From Rhizobium sp. P32RR-XVIII (lineage in GTDB: Bacteria; Pseudomonadota; Alphaproteobacteria; Rhizobiales; Rhizobiaceae), in NCBI RefSeq assembly GCF_012641395.1, contig NZ_JABAIH010000013.1, forward strand, positions 62,001-126,000: DNA of 64,000 bases, read 5' to 3'. The notes beneath the pieces were generated by a model, which worked only from the letters and a program-made list of their open reading frames with translations, was not told the DNA's origin and ran no database searches. This document shows, piece after piece, positions 1 to 8,815 of this stretch; within the stretch, counting starts at the first letter, position 1; every line of letters begins with the position of its first letter. The position numbers were made by a program, and so were the translations under genes.

Positions 1-390
1 CCGATGGCGCGTCTGCCTAGACTGATGGGGCGCGGTCGTGCGTTGGAGGTCCTTCTCGGATCGGACGACATCGACGGCGATCTGGCGGAGGAGTACGGGT
101 ATGTCAACCGTTCGTTTCCTGACGCAAAGCTAGACGCGTTCGTCGACGCGTTGGCGACCCGGATCTCGGGTTTCGACCGCCAGGCTATCGCCGACACCAA
201 GCGTCTGGTTGATTACGCGAGCCTTCCAACGGATCCCGAAATCGGCGCGGGCTGGGACGCCTTCATCACGGCCGTGCAGCGCCCGATAGCGCAGAAGAAT
301 ATTGGGAAGCTGATGGGCATCGGGTTGCAGACTGATCCCGACGTCGAAGCAAGGCTCGGTCATTACACAGAGACCTTGGCCGGTAAGTAG
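1..390 (+). CDS. Enoyl-CoA hydratase/isomerase (crotonase) family protein, 3' end only
   Basis: The frame is open from the first base of the window, so the start lies outside. The visible 129 residues match the C-terminal third of crotonase-fold proteins: a segment GRGRALEVLLG followed by AEEYGYVNR, the family's usual region after the catalytic core (product re-orientation to 'GLVNRV' in relatives), then the C-terminal helices that build the trimer interface. The oxyanion-hole and catalytic segments lie upstream, so substrate and exact reaction (hydratase, isomerase or hydrolase) cannot be told. It is followed by an unrelated broken PAS gene. Confidence 0.75.
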   Translation, partial: PMARLPRLMGRGRALEVLLGSDDIDGDLAEEYGYVNRSFPDAKLDAFVDALATRISGFDRQAIADTKRLVDYASLPTDPEIGAGWDAFITAVQRPIAQKNIGKLMGIGLQTDPDVEARLGHYTETLAGK

Positions 391-487
391 AGTGGCGGAG
401 CCCGCACGCAACGCCGGAAGTCGTACGGGTAGTCCTTCCATTTTGAATCCCTCGAATGAGGGGCGGTGATGTCTTTCGACACGGCAA

Positions 488-814
488 ATGCAGCACGTAG
501 GAGCAATACATACCGCGAGAGGCCAGACGCTGGTCGAACGTGGGCGTTCCAAACGTCATCTGCAACTCATGATCGACTCGATCCCGGCACTTGCGTGGTC
601 GGCCTTGTCGGACGGGACTGCCGAGTTCTTCGATCGTCATTATCTGGACTATGTCGGTCTGTCGCGAGAGAAGATGCGAAACTGGCAATGGAAGAGCGTC
701 ATCCACCCCGACGACATGCATGTTGTGGATGCAGCATGGAGAGACTTCGATCGCGAGAGGCGCGATGCCGCAGCACATGGGAGGAACGGCGGCTTACACG
801 AGAGAACTGGCTGA
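488..814 (+). pseudogene. PAS-domain sensor kinase remnant (N-terminal piece)
   Basis: A run of about 60 residues (HLQLMIDSIPALAW ... YVGLSREKM ... VIHPDD) is a PAS_3-type sensory domain, as found at the start of rhizobial hybrid sensor histidine kinases. The reading frame ends at a stop soon after the PAS core and no histidine-kinase H-box or ATPase domain follows, so only the 5' part survives. A FixJ-like receiver gene lies 160 bases downstream in the same direction, the usual partner of such kinases, so this was probably a two-component pair that lost its kinase. The exact original start is unclear. Confidence 0.55.
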
Positions 815-885
815 ATGGGATGCTGCGTACGTGATCGCGAGGGCCGTCGGAGCGAACCGACTGAAAGATGCGAAGGGCGCTCCAC

Positions 886-902
886 CGATACCATGGTACA
901 AT
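886..902. repeat. 17-bp direct repeat, left copy
   Basis: CGATACCATGGTACAAT here and CGATACCATGGTGCAAT at 1798-1814 differ at one base and have the same orientation. They bracket about 900 bp containing the lone receiver gene. The core ACCATGGT is itself palindromic, so chance or a shared regulatory site is possible. Confidence 0.35.
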
Positions 903-977
903 ATACCAGAGGTTGATGAGATCCTAGCTTAGACAACAGTTAGAAGTGTACATCCGCGGCAGGTCTTTGAGGTCGCT

Positions 978-1355
978 ATGGAAAGGTTGCGTGGTCCACT
1001 AATTTCAGTCGTCGACGACGACATATCGGTACGCGAAGCCCTGCCAGCTCTGCTCCAAGCGTTCGGACATGAGGTTGCAACGTTCTCCTCCGCTGAGGGA
1101 TTCCTGGAGGCGGCGGAAATGTCAGGCACACGCTGCCTCTTGCTCGACGTCAAGATGGAGGGCATGTCGGGTCAGGCTCTTTATCTCGAGCTGAGGCGTC
1201 TGGGCCGACACATTCCTGTTGTCTTCATCACGGCCAATCACGATGAGGTCTTGCGCACGCGTCTACTGAAACAAGGCGCCATCGACTGTCTCTTCAAACC
1301 GTTCAGCGACGACGCGCTCGAACTCGCCGTCGCAAGGGCGCTGGCGGGCAGCTAG
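978..1355 (+). CDS. Stand-alone response-regulator receiver protein (FixJ/NodW-like)
   Basis: 125 residues form one receiver (CheY-like) domain and nothing else. The acidic pocket is Asp13/Asp14, the phospho-acceptor is Asp57 in LLLDVKM, the switch Thr is in VFITA (about 85) and the conserved Lys is in LFKPF (about 107), so the phosphorylation site is complete. FixJ/NodW relatives normally carry a C-terminal LuxR HTH; here the protein stops directly after the receiver, so it could be a phosphate sink or bind a partner rather than DNA. It follows a broken PAS sensor, so its cognate kinase may be lost. Cytoplasmic. Confidence 0.8.
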   Translation: MERLRGPLISVVDDDISVREALPALLQAFGHEVATFSSAEGFLEAAEMSGTRCLLLDVKMEGMSGQALYLELRRLGRHIPVVFITANHDEVLRTRLLKQGAIDCLFKPFSDDALELAVARALAGS

Positions 1356-1881
1356 CAGCGGTCCGCCACGAACGTTTGGGCCGCAACTGCCCGACCCGTG
1401 ATCGAACTAATCACGATCAGCGCGTGGAACTGGCAATCACGTTTGCAACGAACGGCAGCGAGTGGTGGTATCTCTCAACTCCGTTGAATAAGCTCCGTAT
1501 GGGCAGCCACTGCTATGTTGAAATGAACTTCGTGGAACGTCTTACGTCTCTAGCCGCGGTTTCACTGTCGGCAAGGTGACCGGGCCGACCTTTCGCCCGT
1601 CGAATGGGCGGTCGGTCGGTATTTTCTGTCGACGCACCAAGAGCCCGCCCTCCTCCCCTACGTGCCGGCCCACGCTACACAGCCTGCCTCCTCGAAGCGA
1701 CAGCTTGCCACCGTGCCGTTTCGACACGCGCCGCGTTCAGAGAGACGCCGATGCTACCCGCCCGCGCAGACGGAAGCGTCGAATACAAAGGTATCGACGA
1801 TACCATGGTGCAATGGCTCCTCAGCCGTTTTGGTGAGACCTTCCTTCTCGCAGAGACAAGGCAAATATGTAGGAGGATCCT
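1356..1881. other. Intergenic stretch without a convincing gene
   Basis: About 525 bases. Short open frames exist on both strands but none has a recognisable domain, a good ribosome binding site and sensible composition together. It holds the right copy (1798-1814) of the 17-bp direct repeat and ends with the ribosome binding site AGGAGG (1871-1876) of the epoxide hydrolase. Confidence 0.5.
1798..1814. repeat. 17-bp direct repeat, right copy
   Basis: CGATACCATGGTGCAAT, 16 of 17 bases identical to 886-902, same orientation. Confidence 0.35.
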
Positions 1882-3174
1882 ATGGCCCACATACCGACGG
1901 TCACTCGTCGAACGTTTCTTGCGGTCGCGGCGTCCGCAAGTGCGGTCAGCATGCTTCCCGAGGCGTTCGCCGCCACGAGCGCGATGTCGGATCTGAAGCC
2001 GTTCAAGTTTTCCGCCACTGACGAGCAACTCGCGGATTTGCACCGTCGCGTTGCCGCCACGCGCTGGCCCGACGAGGAGAATGTCCCAGACGACAGCCAA
2101 GGCGTCCGGTTGGACACGATCAAGAAACTCGCCAAGCATTGGATGGATCACGACTGGCGCGAGGTCGAGGCGCGTCTCAATAGCTTTCCGCAGTTCGTGA
2201 CTGAGATCGACGGTATCGACATTCATTTTATCCATGTCCGCTCGAAGCACGAGAACGCGCTGCCGATCATTATCACCCACGGCTGGCCCGGTTCGATCAT
2301 CGAACAGTTGAAGGTTATCAAGCCCCTAACCGATCCGACCGTCTACGGCGGCACCGAGTTCGACGCCTTCCACGTCGTCATCCCCTCACTGCCGGGCTAC
2401 GGCTTCTCCGGCAAGCCGAGGGAGACAGGATGGAACCCGCCACGAATCGCCAAGGCCTGGGCCGTGCTGATGCAGCGTCTCGGCTATGCGAAGTATGTCG
2501 CCCAGGGCGGCGACTGGGGCAACGCCGTCACGGAACTGATGGCGGTGCAGGAGCCCGAAGGACTTCTCGGCATCCACACCAACATGGCCGCGACCGTGCC
2601 AGCGGAAATCTCAAAGGCGCTAGCTACAGGTTCTCAGCCGACGGGTCTTTCTGCCGACGAGAAAAGGGCCTGGGATCAACTCGACGACTTCAACAAGAAC
2701 GGCCTCGGGTATGCAATCGAGATGAACAACCGGCCGCAGACGCTTTACGGTCTCGTGGATTCGCCGATCGGGCTCGCCGCCTGGATGCTCGACCACGACA
2801 TTCGCAGCTACCGAATGATCGCCCGGTCCATCGACGGCGAGAAAGGAGGGCTGACGCCCGACGACGTGCTCGACAATGTCACACTGTATTGGTTGACTAA
2901 CACCGCGATTTCGTCTGCGCGCCTCTATTGGGACAACGCGCACTTCCCGACTGGCGGCTTCTTCGATCCGCGCGGCATCAAGATCCCGGTCGCCGTCAGC
3001 GCCTTCCCTGAGGAGATCTACCAGGCGCCGCAGAGCTGGGCGGAGAGAGCTTATCCGAATCTCATCCATTACAACCGGCTACCGAAGGGCGGGCACTTCG
3101 CCGCCTGGGAACAGCCCGAGCTTTTCACCGCCGAACTTCGCGCCTCCTTCAAGCCGCTCCGCGACCAGATCTGA
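1882..3174 (+). CDS. Epoxide hydrolase (alpha/beta hydrolase with EHN domain), Tat-exported
   Basis: 430 residues. The start is set by AGGAGG five bases before ATG. A twin-arginine signal (TVTRRTFLAV, Arg9-Arg10, then an Ala-rich stretch to about 31) predicts Tat export of the folded enzyme. An N-terminal EHN domain (about 40-145) precedes the alpha/beta-hydrolase fold: HGWPGS (133-138) is the oxyanion-hole motif, Asp211 in GGDWG is the nucleophile, and His405 in KGGHFAAWEQPE is the catalytic base. Known members open epoxides to vicinal diols through an ester intermediate; the substrate here is not evident. No operon partner: a decayed gene lies 3 bp downstream on the other strand. Confidence 0.88.
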   Translation: MAHIPTVTRRTFLAVAASASAVSMLPEAFAATSAMSDLKPFKFSATDEQLADLHRRVAATRWPDEENVPDDSQGVRLDTIKKLAKHWMDHDWREVEARLNSFPQFVTEIDGIDIHFIHVRSKHENALPIIITHGWPGSIIEQLKVIKPLTDPTVYGGTEFDAFHVVIPSLPGYGFSGKPRETGWNPPRIAKAWAVLMQRLGYAKYVAQGGDWGNAVTELMAVQEPEGLLGIHTNMAATVPAEISKALATGSQPTGLSADEKRAWDQLDDFNKNGLGYAIEMNNRPQTLYGLVDSPIGLAAWMLDHDIRSYRMIARSIDGEKGGLTPDDVLDNVTLYWLTNTAISSARLYWDNAHFPTGGFFDPRGIKIPVAVSAFPEEIYQAPQSWAERAYPNLIHYNRLPKGGHFAAWEQPELFTAELRASFKPLRDQI

Positions 3175-3176
3175 TT

Positions 3177-3527
3177 CTACGCGGCGCGGCTGCGCCGCGC
3201 CGCGTTCAGCAACCACATCGCTATCATTCTAGGGTGAATGACAATGCGCGACAACGAGATCGTCGATTCCCGCTTCACCGCCATCATCAATGCCTCTGTG
3301 AAGACATTGACAGATGGATCGCGTATCGGATTCTGATCCGCGATCAGGTGCAGACCTTGGCGGCCTAATGCCACCTTGATAGAAGGGTTGCTTAGATGCG
3401 TCCCGAAAGCCGCGTCCGCATAGACCTCGTAGATGTGGATTTTCGTTTGGTCGTCGGTCGATGCCATGACCTCGAACTTCACGCTCCCGGTTTCCTCACG
3501 CTGGCAGCGTGTGCGGTGCTCCATCAA
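3177..3527 (-). pseudogene. Antibiotic-biosynthesis-monooxygenase (ABM) domain remnant
   Basis: The N-terminal part (KFEVMASTDD ... HIYEVYADAAFGTHL) resembles the second half of the small dimeric ABM/quinol-monooxygenase fold, including the EVY element. The usual first strand and helix are missing, and residues after THL lose the family pattern, which suggests a frameshift. Probably a decayed small oxygenase gene. It is convergent with the epoxide hydrolase, with 2 bases between the stops. Confidence 0.4.
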
Positions 3528-4197
3528 ATCGCACCCAATTTTGGTTCAATCGCACCCATAACGAGTGCGCTTTAGAACGTTTCCAAGCGAGTAACGTTCT
3601 CCGATCGCGACGTGACCGCAGTCTGTGCAGCCCGCTCCTGCAAAACTCGTCTGACATCCGAAGCCTGGATTACCAAGGTGAGGGCGCGCAGTCGCAGGAA
3701 CCACATTGACGTTGCGAGGTGACGGGTTGATTGTAGTGCTGATTGGAGATCGCCAATGAGTGAGGATGAAAAATCGGAGCTCGTCCGGAAGAGGCTGCCG
3801 CCGATGCCCCAAAGACGATAACGATGAAGGAAGCCCTGGACGCCGCAGGCTTCACCCCTGCACATCGTACTCCAATCATTGTCTCGCATGGTAAGCCACG
3901 GGAGCGCTTAAAGCGGCATCGCAAGAAGTAAGTTATCGAACTCGCCTAGATCGGAGCTTTTCATCTCCTCCGGCGATCTGCCCTCGGCACCTGGCGTTGG
4001 AGCGCCGCTACCCCATCAAACCTAGACAAAAATAGACATGACCCGACGGCCCTTGAGAGTGGATGAGTAATCACTTGCAGCCATAGACCGGGTTAGGATC
4101 GAGCGTACTCGGAGCAGCCGGTGCCCATCTGGCCGCGCAAACTGAAGTTTCCCAACAAAACTTATCCAAAGGAAAAGTCACACGTGGAGGGACTTCG
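3528..4197. other. Intergenic stretch with debris
   Basis: About 670 bases without a clear gene. A short imperfect tandem repeat with core ATCGCACCCA lies near 3528-3560. At 3826-3931 (+) a coherent 35-codon frame starts MKEALDAAGFTPAHR and ends in a basic tail; the coherent frame extends about 18 codons upstream without a start codon, so it looks like the end of a small broken gene. I do not recognise it. Confidence 0.35.
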
Positions 4198-4650
4198 ATG
4201 GCGAAACGTCAAATTTGCCCCCAGCCGTCGCGGTGGCAGGGCATTTCCGACACGCTCTGCAAGACGAGAGGCTTTCCGTTCATTCTCGCGGTCGTGACGA
4301 TAATCGGTTCATCCTCGCCTGGATGCCGCAGGGTCAGGATTTCATCAGGTCGGTTACCGATCGCAATCCGAGCCTGCTGCCGGTCATTTCCCTTTGTTTT
4401 TCCGTCTTCATCCTTGGCTTCCAGGCGTGGTTCTGGGCGCGGATCATCGTCGAACGCCAGTTCGGCCCGATCGGCCTGGCAAGACAATCCCTACCTCCTG
4501 TTAGGTCCGCGGTTACTTGGTGCGATTCCCTTTGCGCTTGTTTTCTGGGCGCTCCTGCGCGCCGACACCGTTTGGAGCCAGCCTGCGTGGATCCTGCTGG
4601 TCATCGGATTGGGCTTCCTGGTCCTCGTCTGGAAACGGGACGATAAAACG
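4198..4650 (+). pseudogene. Frameshifted multi-spanning membrane protein, family not recognised
   Basis: ATG at 4198 follows GGAGGG. Hydrophobic segments appear in alternating frames: GFPFILAVVTIIG in the first frame, LLPVISLCFSVFILGFQAWF in a second (about 4365-4430), then LLGAIPFALVFWALL and WILLVIGLGFLVLVW back in the first (about 4500-4640). Read together they give one protein with about four membrane helices, so at least two indels have broken it. No family motif is visible. Confidence 0.4.
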
Positions 4651-5072
4651 GGCGCCATGTCCAGGCACGCGCAAAAGCTCGCCGCGGCCGTTCGCTCGCG
4701 CACGATTGTCCGGGAAGTCCACAGATCGCCCGCGTTGCTGAGGACCTCATCGGTCCGGTGGTCCGGCTTTATAAGAGCCGCAACGCACACGGAGAACGCC
4801 TCAAGACGCATCTCCTAAGGGACGGCCCGTTCGTGCCATCGACTACGGACCGCGCCAAGGTTTTCACCACCGACCTTTGCAAGCTGGAGATTCCGATGAA
4901 CTGGGCGCTGTCGGGTAATGCCAGGAACATGGTCGATCACTTCCTCGTCGATCCGCGCCCCCCCAGGACAAGGAATGCCGGGAGCGGAATGTTGAAGACT
5001 TTGACGGTCTGGTAAGACTGCTGAAGCCGACCAAGGAATAGTCGCGCCCTGGATCCATGTGCCGTCGGCAAA
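4651..5072. other. No convincing gene
   Basis: About 420 bases with short open frames only. A frame around 4758-5015 (+) has protein-like composition in its second half but no start or recognisable motif; it may be a further piece of the broken membrane-protein locus. Confidence 0.3.
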
Positions 5073-5300
5073 TCAGCCTACGCTTTCAATAACCGCCTTC
5101 CTGATCAGGCTGCCGTGAAGAACTTCGATTACGTCGCCAGCTTCGGCGTCCATGACGCCCTCGCCACGGGTTCTGGTTCACCAGTCCCCTTCCCAGTGCG
5201 CTCCGGTCTTGGCGATCGTGATTTAGTAGGTCTCCTGCCCGCGACGTAGGTACCTGAGGCGAACCTTGCGGCCGAGTCGAGCAACTCCATCCCTAGTCTA
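5073..5300 (-). pseudogene. Small gene with two in-frame stop codons, family not recognised
   Basis: One minus-strand frame reads RLGRKVRLRYLRRGQETY, stop, ITIAKTGAHWEGDW, stop, TRTRGEGVMDAEAGDVIEVL and on to a final stop at 5075-5073. The three segments have the same composition and no frame change, so two sense codons have become TAA and TGA. No start codon is clear. It lies just downstream of the YhaN-like ATPase gene on the same strand. Family and role are unknown. Confidence 0.4.
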
Positions 5301-5314
5301 GGCCACACGTTCAA

Positions 5315-8300
5315 CTACTCCGCCGCGACAACATGTAGGGCCGCTGGCTTCCCGACTTCCTCGAGATCATGCAGCCGCACATTCGGGCAAACCTTCCTAG
5401 CAATTTCGGTGAGATGCCTGTGATGGGTTAGGTAAATGACCTGCCCATGCATCCCCATTTCCGCAAACAGACGGAACGCCTCCTCGGCCCGGAAGTCGTC
5501 AAAGGTCTCCATGATGTCGTCGGCGATGAACGGGATCGGCGTCCGGTTGGCGACGAATTCATGGTAGCCGGCAACGCGAAGAGCCAGATACAACTGGAAC
5601 CGGGCACCCTTCGACAACTCGTTTGCGGCCTTCGATCCCCCGGAAGCCGACACGGCGATCAGAACGTCGCCATACTTCCCCGGCTGGGCGGCTACGCCTT
5701 GATAGGCGCCTCGGCTGATTGTACGGAATGCGTCCGATGCACGGGCCATCATTCCGCTGCGATGACGGTCCCGATACAGCTTTAGAGCTTGCTCGGCAGC
5801 CGCGACGCCCGCGCGGACCTCCATATACCGACGAGCGCTTTCCTCGATCTCAAGCAACGTCGTCCGTCGCTGTTCTTCCAGTGTGGCAACTTTGGCATCG
5901 CCGCCGATTTCATCGAGTGCGTCCTGGGCCTTCGATCGGCTGTGGAAGACTTCCCGGCATCGGGCGTCCTGATCGTCGAGAACGGGTGCCAGCTTCGCGA
6001 GTTCTTCCTCCAGCTCTGACCGATCGATAGAGGCGGTCATCTCCTCGACCTCCGCTACAGACTCGCGACCGGTCATCTGAAGCAGTTCCTGTTCTGCTTC
6101 TGCGATCGCGTTTGCCAGGTCCCGGCGCCGTGCCGCGAGGTCAATGCCGCTCTCGACCTGTTCGAGGGTGGCTACAGCGAAGAACTCCAACATCTGAGTG
6201 ACGCGCGCTACGAGAAGATCCTGGGCGACATTGAGTGCGTGTTCGTCGCGCCGCATATTGTCCAAATCGCGCTTCAGCTTTTCAAGGCGTTCGGCGTCCA
6301 GACCCGCCGACTTGATCTTCTCGAAGACTGCCTGGCATAGCGCGAGCGGCGTCCCGTCGGTTGCCAGATCGAGCGACGCGCAAAGCTCGTGCACCCTCGT
6401 CTCGAACGAAACCTTGTCCTTCTCCATTTTCTGAATGCGGTCGACCAGCCCTTCCCGCGCCTCGACGGCAGAAGACAGCCGTTCGAGAACGGTCAGGATC
6501 TCTGCAACGGCGCCGACATTTGGAGCTTGTCCGATTTCGCGAAGCCAGCATCCGCCGCAGACGGTTTCCCAGTCGGTCGACCACGCTGTGGCAGCGTCCT
6601 TGACGGCCTCCAGGACATGTCTCCTCTCGGCGACTTCCTTCCGAAGCCTCTCGATTTGAATGGCCGCATTCGCAGAGGCGTGGAAGGCACTCAGAGCGTC
6701 TTCCGCGAATGACATCAACGCGGTGATGTCGGTGTCCGCATTGAACGCCACCTTTACGTCGGCCAGGGCGCGCAACAGCAGCCGCTTCGCGTGCTCGATG
6801 GAATCGCGGACCTCGGCGATCTCCCGCTCGATGGCCGCCAGCTCGTCCCTAGCCCTGAGTGCCGCTTCGCGCCTCCGGAGCCACTCATCCACTTCCCAAG
6901 GGTCATCCGCGATGGCGGGATGAGAGTCCGACTGCCCGATACTTTGACGGATCTCCGATCGAAGCACATCCATGTCGGACGTGGTCTCTTCAAAGGCATT
7001 CTGTTGACTTTGAATATCAGCTCCGACTGCCGCGCGACGTTGCAGAAGCTGGCTAAGCCTGCCTACCTCTGCAAAATGCATGAGCCGCTGCGCCGTCAGT
7101 TGATCGTCGGCGCGCAGCGCCTTTTCGAAAGCATCCGCCGACGCCTGGTCCAGAACTTGTCGATGCGCCATCCAGGCCAGTTCCCGCTCCGTCCGAATAG
7201 CCTCAGCGGTCGCTTCGTCTATGCTTCCTGCTTGCGTGCGCAGGGCTTCGATTTCAGCGTCCAGTCTTCGTGCTTCGGGCTCCAGGCGCTGCAGCTCCGC
7301 CTTTGATGCGCGATGTTTATCGTCCAAAGCGGTGAACCTTGCCTTCCAGGTCTCCACCCGCGAATTGGAGGGCGGCATCAGCGAAGAAAGCTCTGCCACA
7401 TCGCCTTGCCACGGCCTCAACGCTCGCACTGCCTCGGAGAGCGTTTCTGATGCTGCGTCGCGTCGACGCGACAGCGAGCGGAGTGCCACGTCCTGATCCG
7501 ACTTCGGCGAAACCTTCAGAGTGGCCTGGAGAGCTTCGAACGCCTTGGCCTGCTTCGGCGACGCCAGAGAATGATCGACCCCTTCCTCCGCCTGGTTCGC
7601 TAAAGCCCGTTCGGCCTTTGTAAGTTCGTCCTGTGCCGCGACGCGCTTTGCGTCGACGCCTGACTTCGCACTGATTAACCCCCGCAACGATCCCACCGTG
7701 GCGGCGTCGAGAAGCAGGCGCTCCGGAGAGCTTTCTTTCGGCCTCCCAAGTTGAACGAGGATGCTGTCAATCGAGAGCTCAGCCGCACGCGCGGTTAGCT
7801 TCGGGATGTCCTTGTCGGCGGTTACATAGCGCGCTCGAAGCTCCGACAGCTCATCGATCTGGGCAGCCGCAGCCGATGCAGCGGGATCGATCGCGATCTG
7901 CGCGATCTCATCTTCCAGCGAAGCGATCGAACGGGAAACGTCCTGTAGCTTCACCCGCAGCTCGATTTCGCTCCGCTTATGGTCCTGTACCTCCTGCCGC
8001 CAGACCTCCGGTGGCTCCGGAACAACCTCAAGACCGGTGAGGCGATCCTTTAACGCGCTGAGCCGGGACATGACGGGCAGAGCGTTGAGAACGCGCCTGA
8101 TTTCGTCGATCCTCCGCTGCGTCCCTGCCCGCGCACTGATTGCCTCGTCGTAAAGGCGGGCGAGCCTGTCGCGCTCGAGAACAAGCCGCTGAAACTCGCT
8201 TGCCTGTAGATCGAGTGTATCGCGCTGCTGCTTGAGATCGGCCAGCCTGATCTTGAGTTCTCCGAGCGCGCCGCTCTTGGCACGATACCTATAGAAGCTG

Positions 8301-8815
8301 TCGGCGTCGCCTCGGATGGCGGTCAACTGCTTGCTGAGGTCCGAGAGGCCCGCGCTGGCGGCGAACAGCAATTCGCCAAGATTGCCCTTGCTTGCAAGAA
8401 TGCCCTCCCCGCCCTTCTCGAGGCTCTCGTCGTCGAGCGAAAACATGGTGGTGAAGGCCTCGCGATCGATGCCGCCCAGGTCGGCTCTTATGTCAGCCTC
8501 GGGCTGGACACGTTCCTCGTCGTCGAGAAGGCTGTTCTGCGGCCGCTTGATGCGCACGAACTCGCGGTTCTTATTGCCGACGTTGATGTCCGCTCCAATG
8601 CGCATCGTAGGATAGGGATGCAGAAATCCGTATCGGCTGGAGGCGCCGATTCCGAAGATCAGATCCACGATCGCATCGAAGGTTGTGGACTTCCCTGCTT
8701 CATTCGGGCCGTAGATGACGTGCAGGTCCGGCGACCCGATCGGCCGAGAGCCGAAGTCAACAACACCGTCCGTGAATTTGCCGTAGCGGGCGAGATCGAG
8801 CCGGTTGATCCGCAT
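5315..8815 (-). CDS. YhaN/SbcC-like AAA ATPase with long coiled coil
   Basis: 1166 residues, the SMC/Rad50-like partner of the nuclease encoded just upstream. The N-terminal half-ATPase carries Walker A GPNEAGKST (36-44) after the RYGKF element typical of YhaN/RecF-type ATPases. A very long Arg/Glu/Ala-rich coiled coil follows (about 180-1000). The C-terminal half-ATPase has FIADDIMETFDD (from about 1096, Walker B and D-loop) and the TH of YLTHH. Known relatives form Mre11-Rad50-like complexes that process DNA ends. Its ATG directly follows the nuclease stop codon (TAG-ATG, 8818-8813), so translation is almost certainly coupled. Size is in range for YhaN. Cytoplasmic, nucleoid-associated by inference. 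Confidence 0.88.
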   Translation of the reverse strand: MRINRLDLARYGKFTDGVVDFGSRPIGSPDLHVIYGPNEAGKSTTFDAIVDLIFGIGASSRYGFLHPYPTMRIGADINVGNKNREFVRIKRPQNSLLDDEERVQPEADIRADLGGIDREAFTTMFSLDDESLEKGGEGILASKGNLGELLFAASAGLSDLSKQLTAIRGDADSFYRYRAKSGALGELKIRLADLKQQRDTLDLQASEFQRLVLERDRLARLYDEAISARAGTQRRIDEIRRVLNALPVMSRLSALKDRLTGLEVVPEPPEVWRQEVQDHKRSEIELRVKLQDVSRSIASLEDEIAQIAIDPAASAAAAQIDELSELRARYVTADKDIPKLTARAAELSIDSILVQLGRPKESSPERLLLDAATVGSLRGLISAKSGVDAKRVAAQDELTKAERALANQAEEGVDHSLASPKQAKAFEALQATLKVSPKSDQDVALRSLSRRRDAASETLSEAVRALRPWQGDVAELSSLMPPSNSRVETWKARFTALDDKHRASKAELQRLEPEARRLDAEIEALRTQAGSIDEATAEAIRTERELAWMAHRQVLDQASADAFEKALRADDQLTAQRLMHFAEVGRLSQLLQRRAAVGADIQSQQNAFEETTSDMDVLRSEIRQSIGQSDSHPAIADDPWEVDEWLRRREAALRARDELAAIEREIAEVRDSIEHAKRLLLRALADVKVAFNADTDITALMSFAEDALSAFHASANAAIQIERLRKEVAERRHVLEAVKDAATAWSTDWETVCGGCWLREIGQAPNVGAVAEILTVLERLSSAVEAREGLVDRIQKMEKDKVSFETRVHELCASLDLATDGTPLALCQAVFEKIKSAGLDAERLEKLKRDLDNMRRDEHALNVAQDLLVARVTQMLEFFAVATLEQVESGIDLAARRRDLANAIAEAEQELLQMTGRESVAEVEEMTASIDRSELEEELAKLAPVLDDQDARCREVFHSRSKAQDALDEIGGDAKVATLEEQRRTTLLEIEESARRYMEVRAGVAAAEQALKLYRDRHRSGMMARASDAFRTISRGAYQGVAAQPGKYGDVLIAVSASGGSKAANELSKGARFQLYLALRVAGYHEFVANRTPIPFIADDIMETFDDFRAEEAFRLFAEMGMHGQVIYLTHHRHLTEIARKVCPNVRLHDLEEVGKPAALHVVAAE

